A DNA stretch of 64,000 nucleotides from NCBI GenBank assembly GCA_029378245.1, contig JARKIF010000057.1:186001-250000 (forward strand), read 5' to 3'. The DNA comes from Roridomyces roridus (lineage: Eukaryota; Basidiomycota; Agaricomycetes; Agaricales; Mycenaceae). Each line of letters begins with the position of its first letter. Positions within the stretch are counted from its first letter, which is position 1. A model generated the notes under the pieces. The model was not told the DNA's origin, did no database searches, and saw only the letters and a list, made by a program, of their open reading frames with translations. Position numbers and translations under genes: made by a program. Below, one piece after another: positions 56,208 to 64,000 of this stretch.

Positions 56208-56616
56208 GTTGTTCTTTCACTCAACAACTTCGAAGTCTTATACCTCTCCTCGGATACCTACCCGCGTGCAGCGTCAGCACAGACTTCTAATAGATATCAG
56301 AGCTAAATGCAGTCGGCTTGAATGCAGCAGCCAGCCGTGGCTACGCGTCAGCAACGGCTCCCAGGACATCACTCGACGCCGCCCAGACGCCACCCGAAGA
56401 AGCTGCACAATGCTGAGTCAGCCGGAAACGCGGAGATTCAGGTATTGGTGAAAGAGTTTGGCGTGTATTTTGGTAGCGCTGTATGATTCGCTGAAAAATT
56501 GATATCCGTGAGGCAACAAATTTGCCTATTATATGTGAACAAAGTACAGTGGTATCTAGTATACGTGCAATCCATAACAAAGCGATCCCTTCTCGACAAA
56601 TCTCGAGGTGTACAAA
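56208..56616. other. Intergenic, nothing recognised
   Basis: About 410 bp between the kinase gene's end and the SDR start; serves as SDR promoter. No gene. Confidence 0.45.
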
Positions 56617-58622
56617 CTAAAATATCGTAGCAAGCGGCGCCCCCTCATCATACCCTCCCCCTCCCCCGCCCAGCCCCGTCTTTGGCCCCGGCCCATTCTT
56701 CCCAAACGTAAACCCAACCCAAACTCCCCTTCCAAACGACTCCTCCTTCTCCTTGACCGCATCCACATTCCGCTGCTTCTCCTTCACCTCGGCGTATTTC
56801 GCCATGTCCTCCACAGACGTAAAATCATCGTAGTACCCTGTATCGATCTCCGAGTCGAGCGCAGGTACAAACGGCGCCCGTACCGAGCGGAGGTCGTCCC
56901 ATTTCGTGAGCGTGAAGAAGGGGTGAGCGGATACTTGGCCGAGGGAGGCGTAGCGCGTCGTGGAATGCGCGATGAGGCTAAGAGATGTAAGAAGACGAAG
57001 AGATGCCGAGTGAGCACAAACCAAGTAACAGCGTCCCAAGCCACATCCGTGAGATTAAAGACGAGATCCTCGGGCTTGTCGTACTCGGGACGACGGAGCA
57101 CCGTCAACCAGTTCTTAAGATTGGTCCACGTCTCCTCGGGGGTGCTCCCGCTAAACGGAGGGAAGCCCGCGAGGAACTCGAAGAGAATACAGCCAAGGGA
57201 CCAGTAGTCGACCGAGTGGGTATAAGGTTTGCCTCGGAGAACTTCAGGTGCCTGCGAAATGGTCGGCCCGGGGAGTCTCGCATACGGCGCGCAGACGTAC
57301 CATGTAATCAGGAGAGCCGACGATGGAATCTGCGTAGCGGGCATCTTCGTTTCGGATGGAGCGGTATATTGAGCGGCGTTCTATCGTAGATCGATGGACG
57401 ATTTGATTGTCTTTGACTCTGTCGAGCTTGAAAGACCGTCAGCCAAAAGACACACGAACCACGAGGTAGCTCTCACCTTGACTTTGAGGGATTCAATGAG
57501 TTTAGGGTTCAGGGCCCCGGTGGCCAAACCAAAATCGGTGAGCTTGACGTGCCCGGTGCCATCCACAAGGAAATTCTAGACAAGGGTGAGCTTAGATTCA
57601 AGTTACAAGCTCAAGGAGATACCTCGGGCTTGAGATCGCGATGAATATATCCAAGTTTGTGCAGCTCGTTCACGGCAGCAAACATCTCGCTGATATAGAA
57701 GCGGGCATGCTCCTCCTTGAGGACCCCTGAATTGTTGAGAAGGGTACGGAAATCGCCTCCGGGTACGTATTCCATAGCCAGATAGACGAATTCAGGGTCC
57801 TGGAAAGCATAGAGCAGACGGACGAGCCACGGCGTCTTGGTCGCGGTGAGAATGTCGCGCTCCACCAGAACGTGGCGAATCTAGAGGGATCAGGACGCGT
57901 ATAAAGATGAAAGACCGAGACAGACCTCGTCCATCTTGAACAGAGTCCGCTTGCGCATCTTTTTGAGCGCGCAGACCTCGCCCGTCTCCTGCTTGCGAGC
58001 CAAAAAGACCTCGCCATACCCGCCCTGGCCAACTTGTGCGATGATGTGGAACTGGTCGACTTTGAGCTTTGTCCTCCGTCGACGCAAGATTACGCGTTCA
58101 CGACCACAGTACGACTTGAACTCTTTCGCGTATTCCGTCGGCTTGAGATCGCGAGCAGCAGTGTCGTTGTCGAAAATCGCGCGCCGTTCCTTGCGAGAAT
58201 GAATGTATCCGAGGGTCTGAAAGTAGTAGTCGAGAAAGTCTTGGACGGGTGAGCGAGCGACACGGTGGTGAAAGGATGAGAGGCGCACATAGTTGAGCGA
58301 CGGTTGCTTTGCGTTTGACCTCTGGGTTGTCGAGGAGCTCGCGCTCCCAAGGCTGGAAGCCACCCGGTTTCATGGTTGTCCTGTTCCCTTTGGCGGTCTC
58401 CATCATAATATCCGAAGGAAAGGCCTTTGCGGTCTGCATGCGGATGTCTGGGGTCGCGGTGGTGGTGAATCCCTTGGCGGTGTCCATCCTTATGTCGCGG
58501 TAGTACGAGTCGTAGTTGCTGGTTTGGGGCAAGCCTGCGACATTCTTCGTCGGGCTCGCTGGCCTGGACCTGGACGAGTCCGGGATGCTGGGCGATTGCG
58601 ACGCGGGTGGTTTGCTCAACAT
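56617..58622 (-). CDS. NDR-family kinase of the Dbf2/Sid2 type
   Basis: Seven exons read right to left (58622-58289, 58239-57926, 57880-57623, 57575-57477, 57426-57301, 57251-57022, 56977-56617) give 573 aa. The N-terminal 110 aa are disordered with three 'DTAKG/QTAKA/ETAKG' repeats. An MOB-binding-type helix region precedes [29 protein letters not shown], a long insert between DFG and the APE region, and SPDYMAPEVLRGKPYTHSVD are typical of Dbf2/Sid2, as is the C-terminal hydrophobic region with FVPALDSEIDTGYYDDF. This kinase with Mob1 drives mitotic exit and septation. Intact. Confidence 0.9.
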
Positions 58623-59252
58623 GTAGATGTGGCTGTGTCGCTTCCCGCGTTCTCAAAAAATTGAAATTGTGACAGCACCTCGGCCTCGAGCTCCACAACG
58701 CGTGCTGGTATTCAAATATGCAGAACTGTGGTCAGTTTCAACCATGCTTTATCCAGCCGATTCTACTGCGAAACACACAAAGATGATCTGCAAGGTCAAA
58801 TTGTCGGCAGTATATAAACCGTGCCCATTCCTCCTCCTCCTCCCCACCTTGCGTGCTGAAAAAACGACCAGTTTCGATCCGCACTTGTCCCGCAACGGCG
58901 ATCGACGAAACACGACAGTTCGCTCACTCACTCGTCATCGTCTATCCTCGTCCCAATATAAACAGCGTTCCCCGAAGTCCGGGTGACAATGACCACCTTC
59001 CATACGCTCAGTTTCCCGCAGTTCCCCAAGTCACTCGGCGCTCTGCAGGCCATCCTTTCGTCCATGATACAGCCGTCTCGAGATCATCGAACAACGCTCC
59101 CCGCCCGCCATAGCACCACGCAAAAGCGCGACTCGGAGTGTGTTGCCGTCGAACAAGTCACCTTGGTGCGATGTAGTGCGATTAAAAGAACGGGAAGACG
59201 AAAACACGATGGTATGTGCCCGATTGGTCTGCAAATTCCTTGGCCAACATTC
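58623..59252. other. Intergenic, nothing recognised
   Basis: 630 bp upstream of the Dbf2/Sid2-type gene. A CT-rich tract occurs near 58830. No gene recognised. Confidence 0.4.
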
Positions 59253-59426
59253 CAGCTAACTGCAAAATTCTGGAGCGCTCCCAGAAATACTTCAATCGCA
59301 GTTTGACAGCTCTCCCGCAGCCCTCAGTGGTTGCGACTGTGGAGCGCAGACCTCATTAGGCAGCTCGACGTCATCCATTGCCTGCAAACTTTTTCTTTGA
59401 GCGCTCCAGAATTTCGCAGTTAGCTG
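59253..59426. mobile_element. 174-bp MITE with 28-bp inverted repeats
   Basis: The arms 59253-59280 and 59399-59426 are inverted repeats with one mismatch (CAGCTAACTGCAAAATTCTG…). They share the CAGCT-N3-TGCAAAATT pattern with the element at 52235, so both may belong to one family moved by the same transposase. No coding capacity. Confidence 0.75.
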
Positions 59427-59554
59427 TCATCTTGCAGGCATCCCAAAGATGTGGCGTTCATATTGAAAAAAAAAACCAAAGCATTGTATCGAATATCCAA
59501 CCAGCCTGTATAATTACATCCATTAGTAGCAGTACAATACACATACACGTCGAT

Positions 59555-60137
59555 TCATGACGGCTTTGTAGACGCCGAGTCCATTGCAGCAAGCTGGTCG
59601 ACGAGATCATCCATAACGGAGCGTGGCGGAGGTGGCGCCGGAGCAGGCGAAGCAATAATAGTGGATGAGCGTTTGGTCGGTACCAGAAGTTGTCCTGCAG
59701 GCTCGAATCCAGGGGCAATACGACGCAGTGCTTCGCGCTTGACGCGCTCCTTCTCCTCTTCACGCGCACGCAGATAGGCTTCCCGCCGTGCAGCATGTGC
59801 AGCCAAAGTTGACCGTCGCGATTCTTCCAGCGTCAAGATATGGTTCTCTATCGTGAATGGGTAGACAAACTGGCAGGCTCGAGTCAGATGAAGCTGGAGA
59901 CCAAACGACTGGCTTACATATGGCGTGACCGAGTCTGGGAGAGGATGGATATCGGGAGGAAGCACTACCTGCACTCATTCAGACTTGATAAGAGACGCTG
60001 ATGGTCTTACTGGACGAGGGACGCGCAGGCTAGGGGATTTAATCAGTGGAGCCCGAGCCGCTGGGGCGTATTGAGCTTCAGCAGGTGAGGATTCAAGTCT
60101 TCAGGAGAAAGAGAGAGAGCGCACTGTGATCCGGCAT
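59555..60137 (-). CDS. Small conserved protein with a charged helix, unknown function
   Basis: Four exons (60137-60125, 60075-60011, 59968-59918, 59869-59555) give 147 aa. It contains VYPFTIENHILTLEESRRST, then a highly charged helix (AYLRAREEEKERVKREALRR), IAPGFEP, a Pro-rich linker and a short acidic end (MDDLVDQLAAMD). The first exon is only 13 nt. No family recognised. All intron phases close and donors are GTAAG/GTGCG, so the model is fairly sound. Confidence 0.6.
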
Positions 60138-60207
60138 GGCGGATGAGGTGAAGAGACTTTGTGATCAGATGACACTGATGGCTCTACTAAGTACAATCCT
60201 CTATGAT

Positions 60208-61947
60208 TTAATTTTCCTCCTCCTCATCGTCCGTTTCCCACTCAGTCACGTCGTCAGGATCGTCTTCAAGTGTGGTCAGTTTCATCTTGAGCCCACGCTC
60301 CTGCAGTCGCGTAGCACGCGCGGCAAGTGAGAGGTTCCCTCCCAACTGCTCATCTGCCGCACGCATGAGATGCAACGCGCCCTCCCTTAGTCGTACCACA
60401 TTTCCACTGTCCTCTTCGTGAGGATATCGCGCCTCATAAACCCGCAAGATGTCCGCATCGCACATGTCGTTGCCCTCAAAGCCGCCGCGAAGCAACAGGA
60501 CTTCCAGCTTTGGGACAAGCGTGTTCCCGAGTTCTCCCGAGACAGTGGGGAGAAGGCGCCGTAGCAGGCGAGGCCCGAGCATCTGGTGGAGACCCTCGTG
60601 CCAATGTCGGCGCGCATAGCGGTCGGAAAGCTCGAATTTGACCAGGAATGGTGTCTGTTCGAGGAATTTGATGAGCGTTTTCTCTGGAATGTCGGCGTGG
60701 AGGAGAGTCAGCGTCGTGAGCGACGCCTCGGAACGTTCAATGAAACCTCGAAAGACCGTGGCATCCCAGTATGGAGAGCCCGAGTCATCCGAGTGGTCTG
60801 CCCTAAACGGCCAAAGAACGCGTAAAGTGGTGAGCTTTGGTGCTGTGAGGTGGTTGAAGAGAGGTTCGTTCGTTCCCCCGAAGTGCACGTCCCAGAAGTT
60901 GAGATGGAGGGTGTGAATGTTGGTGGTTACATGGGGCATATCATCCTCGCTCTCGTTCCAGACGCAAGTCGTGGTCCATTTGAGCGTCTCCAGGTCCACG
61001 GCCTCGTTCAAAATTTGAAGCCCGTTCGTCACACCCAGCCTGTCAATCTCGCAACGCTTCAGCGTTTTGAGAGGCAAGATAGGGAGAGGAACCGGCTGCT
61101 CTAGAGTTTCATCATCCTCGCAGTTGATGTAAAGCTCCTCGAGATTTGGCGCGCTATCACAGATTCTCTCCCGTCTTTGGATGCGTTTGGGATGAAGGAG
61201 ATGGAGCGTCAAGTGTGTGGCGTGGATGTAGGGCAACCGTACGAAATTATCGCAGGCATAGCAGATATCGAGCATTTTCCATTGCCATTTCGGGATTGTG
61301 TTCCGGTCGCTCTGCAGGTAAGAATGTTCTTGCTCACAGCAGAAGTCGTCCTCCGCCTTGACGGCCAACAACTCTGGAGCTTTCCGCAGCGCGACGTCGC
61401 AGGAAAGTGTGCCCGCCCGTTTGATCCATTGTTCGTGCAACTCCACTTGGATATTTGGTATCCGGGCACGAAAACTTCCTGGGAGGAGGTAATACACAGG
61501 AAACCGAACCCACAAGACGGCGGTAGAGTGGGCCACGCGTCGCCAGTACTCGCAGACCTGCGATACCAATAGCGACGCCTTGATATACCCCTCATGCTCC
61601 TCGAAGATGCGTGAGTGGAACATGAAAATCTCTGCGAGAAGCTCGCGAGGGAGACTACGGATCGGGGAGAGCAGCCCGCGCTCTGTTGCAATGTATCTCT
61701 GCAACGCGTGGTGCCGTTTGGAAAGTGTTTTCACAGTACGCTTCGCGTCGGCCAGATCGCGTGCGAGCTGCTCTAGGTCCTTGGTCGCGTCGCGCAGGGA
61801 CGCGTGAATGGACCCAATTTCGAGCGTAGAGAGAGGGTGATTTGAGTTTCTGACGCCCCAGCTCGTAGAAGTGTGTCGACGGCTGGTTCGTATAGACATT
61901 GAGGTGGAGGTACGCGACAAGGCGCGTTTGATGCCGTGATCCGCCAC
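60208..61947 (-). CDS. F-box protein, single exon
   Basis: An intronless frame of 579 aa. After a Ser/Arg-rich start and a coiled-coil-like stretch (residues 42-85), the F-box reads SPIRSLPRELLAEIFMFHSR at about 93-112 and continues to about 140 with LLVSQVCEYWRRVA. The remainder has Leu-rich segments as in basidiomycete F-box/LRR-like proteins and an acidic end (ETDDEEEEN). Predicted substrate adaptor of an SCF ligase. It is of a different F-box subfamily from the array at 3-11 kb. Confidence 0.88.
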   Translation of the reverse strand: MADHGIKRALSRTSTSMSIRTSRRHTSTSWGVRNSNHPLSTLEIGSIHASLRDATKDLEQLARDLADAKRTVKTLSKRHHALQRYIATERGLLSPIRSLPRELLAEIFMFHSRIFEEHEGYIKASLLVSQVCEYWRRVAHSTAVLWVRFPVYYLLPGSFRARIPNIQVELHEQWIKRAGTLSCDVALRKAPELLAVKAEDDFCCEQEHSYLQSDRNTIPKWQWKMLDICYACDNFVRLPYIHATHLTLHLLHPKRIQRRERICDSAPNLEELYINCEDDETLEQPVPLPILPLKTLKRCEIDRLGVTNGLQILNEAVDLETLKWTTTCVWNESEDDMPHVTTNIHTLHLNFWDVHFGGTNEPLFNHLTAPKLTTLRVLWPFRADHSDDSGSPYWDATVFRGFIERSEASLTTLTLLHADIPEKTLIKFLEQTPFLVKFELSDRYARRHWHEGLHQMLGPRLLRRLLPTVSGELGNTLVPKLEVLLLRGGFEGNDMCDADILRVYEARYPHEEDSGNVVRLREGALHLMRAADEQLGGNLSLAARATRLQERGLKMKLTTLEDDPDDVTEWETDDEEEEN

Positions 61948-62409
61948 TCTAGCGGGAAGTGAAAACGGCTTTCATTCCGAGATGAAAAAAAAATAAGGGA
62001 AGGCTAGCGTTTGTATTACACGGGGCGCGAAACGGAATGAAGAGCAAACGGCGCAAAAAAACAAAAGGGAGAAGGCGGCTTGATTCTCCGCTTGGTTCGG
62101 GACTCGATCTAGTGCAATGGCCCTCGGGAGTACAGTCTGACGTTTGTGGAGCAAGGCATCACACATGGCCGTTCAGCTATTCAACCGTGGATGCTAATAC
62201 AACCATGATATAAGTACAGGGAAGAGACGGACTTGGTCTCGTCAAGACATTCTCCACGAGAAGACAAGGACGCGCCTATGAATCGGGGAGAAAATGGTAT
62301 GCTTTCTTCTATGAGAAGCAGGGTCAACGAAATGTCTTGCGCGACCATCGCTGCACCGGGAAAGTGAAAAATTGTTGTTGTACATATGCTACATACCCAA
62401 GAAAATGTT
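61948..62409. other. Intergenic, nothing recognised
   Basis: 460 bp with A-runs near 61985 and 62055; likely promoter of the F-box gene on the minus strand. No gene. Confidence 0.45.
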
Positions 62410-64000
62410 TTACATATAATCTTCTTCCATGTTCAGAACAGGCTTCTTCTGCGCTGCCGGCTGCAGAACCCTCAGCTTGACTATACCTCTGTGTGCGCGC
62501 TCCAAGTGTTTCTCCAATCCCTCCGGAGTCTTGAAAGGCAGGTTTCGCAGCAGCTCCACCGCCTGAGAGACAAGATTCTTTAACGCCACGACGTCGCGCG
62601 ACCGATGCATAGGCGCTGTGGGTCCCAAAGCCTTTTGCATCTTGACAACTTGCTTTAACGCGTCCCTGCACAAGGGTTAGTGAGCCACATTTTGAGAACG
62701 ACAAGAGAAAACCCACGTCAACTGCGTCAGCTGCTTATCCAACGCTTCCAGCCTCTCGTGCTTCGCCTCTCGGAAATCTTTCTTGATACTCTTCTTTTGC
62801 CTCATTGCAGCCGTCTGTGCGACGTCGAGGCAAAGCAGTAGATGCGGAAGCGGCCCCAGAAAACGGATTCGATACTCTCTGGTCGGCCCCGGTTCTGCTA
62901 CGTCCATCCCAGTGCTTCGCGCCTCTTTAAGGCACGCGAGGAACATGTCCGCTACGCCCGCAACGAAGCTCGAGCCCGCCATCTCCGCCTTACGTTTCAC
63001 GACGCGCTTGTGCACACGACGGAAGGCGCGCTGAATCAACACCGCCGACTCGATCTCTTCAGCAGTGTGTATCCTGGCTTCCAACTGGGGAAGCATTGCG
63101 ACAGGCGCCGGGTCAGTTGCTGTGTCCCCTTCGTCAGTCTGCCCACCCGCGAGCTCAGGCTCCGGTTCTTCCTCCCCGGCGTCCTGCTGCTCTTCTCCGT
63201 CGACGACCGCAGTTGGCTCCGCCCCATCGCCTTCCACCCCCAACACACTCTCGCGCAACGTCCGCGATGACCCAAGCAGCTGTGGCAAGTCCTCCACCGC
63301 TTTGTACACAATCTGGCGCGCATAGGTGACTGAACGTGGCTGTGGCCCATCGGCGTTGACAATGATGACTAGTTCGTCCTGCGGCGATCCATTTGTCGAT
63401 CCACGTACTGCCCGCACAAGGTCCGTCCAACTTTCTGCGGTAACATACCTGAAACAGTGAGCCATACAAGCCCTCTCAGAAGAATGCACTTACTTATGAG
63501 AAATGCGGAAGTGGGGAGGATTGGGTTCCATCCGCCGTATAGCACGAATATCGTACAATATGCTATTCCGGAAGGATATGCGATTCAAGCTGGCATTGTA
63601 ACCCACTGCCATAGAAATCAAATACGAGTAAGATCATAAGAATATGGCTACGCACGCAAGCAAAGACATCTACAGCTGTAAGGAAACATGAATATTCATA
63701 GATAGCCGAGACAACCTGCAACTTACACGCGAGAAAGGAACACATCTCTGATCCTCACCCCGAGGACGGCGAGATTCTTGTTTTCAAAAAGGAGATGTTC
63801 TGCATCCACGGCACTGTGAAGACGGCGAAACAGCGCTACCAAGGAGGAGCTGAGGATGCCGATGAGTCTGGTCTCGGGCGGCGCGCCCTCTCCCGCAACA
63901 CTGCTCCAGTTGGTGACCCAGCTCAAGGGAAGCGTAATGTCGTGCACGACCCCGCGCTGCCTGCGATCGGCGACGATGATGCAAGCACAAAGATGTTCCG
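62410..64000 (-). CDS. 3' part of an IQ-motif protein, continues beyond the window
   Basis: Exons read right to left: 64000(partial)-63727, 63589-63494, 63448-62717 and 62665-62410, ending KPVLNMEEDYM. Visible features: a basic stretch with CIIVADRRQRGVV, MEPNPPHFRISHKYVTAESW, an acidic linker (QQDAGEEEPEPELAGGQTDE), and an IQ motif LIQRAFRRVHKRVVKRK, which in other proteins binds calmodulin or a light chain. The C terminus has LEKHLERAHRGIVKLR. The layout is like the end of large UvrD-like (TRANK1-type) proteins, but this is uncertain without the rest. The intron at 63590-63726 is long (137 nt). Confidence 0.65.

Noticed and set aside
1..64000. CRISPR arrays, bacterial-type operons or prophage features
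   Set aside because: Nothing of the kind is present; the intron-rich gene structure marks this as a eukaryotic nuclear sequence.

Overview
The window looks like nuclear DNA of a mushroom-forming basidiomycete (Agaricomycetes). Genes are intron-rich, introns are mostly 45-55 nt with GT(R)NGT donors, and F-box proteins, 7TM hypothetical proteins and a Plavaka-type DNA transposon are present in forms typical of that class. All exon models below were built by hand from splice signals, frame and similarity between the copies inside the window; none was checked against a database or transcripts.

Layout. 1-3.2 kb is gene-poor, with a tRNA-like element and its truncated duplicate. 3.2-10.9 kb is a tandem array of four F-box/LRR-like genes with the same two-exon structure. 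11.9-13.7 kb encodes a DUF1479 (Fe/2-oxoglutarate type) protein, followed by a proline-rich basic protein and then a chain of very short symmetric exons (14.4-15.8 kb), the most unusual locus here. 16.4-23.8 kb holds four tandem 7TM-like genes with nine exons each at conserved phases. 24.2-26.0 kb encodes a HAL4/NPR-type kinase.

26.7-38.7 kb carries two copies of a large membrane protein gene flanking a small secreted GPI-type protein and a single-pass membrane protein. Copy 1 has an out-of-frame deletion that reading through an intron would compensate. Copy 2 is a pseudogene with a 3.39-kb insertion bounded by imperfect 25-bp inverted repeats and a 6-bp target duplication, plus a frameshift in an A7 run. 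38.8-45.0 kb is a 6.15-kb Plavaka-like element with matching ends, an open 11-exon transposase gene and a divergent accessory gene. A 336-bp foldback with a CTAACC-rich core is nested inside it.

The right third is mostly housekeeping: a gene possibly of the MEI4 type, DNMT2 (66 bp away, divergent), five small single-pass membrane protein genes in tandem (49.1-53.1 kb), Aurora kinase, a short-chain dehydrogenase, a Dbf2/Sid2-type NDR kinase, a small coiled-coil protein, another F-box protein, and the 3' part of an IQ-motif protein running off the right edge. Aurora and Dbf2/Sid2 both act in mitosis and cytokinesis. Several intron donors are GC rather than GT. The recurrent theme is local tandem duplication followed by divergence or decay, with transposon insertions breaking some copies.
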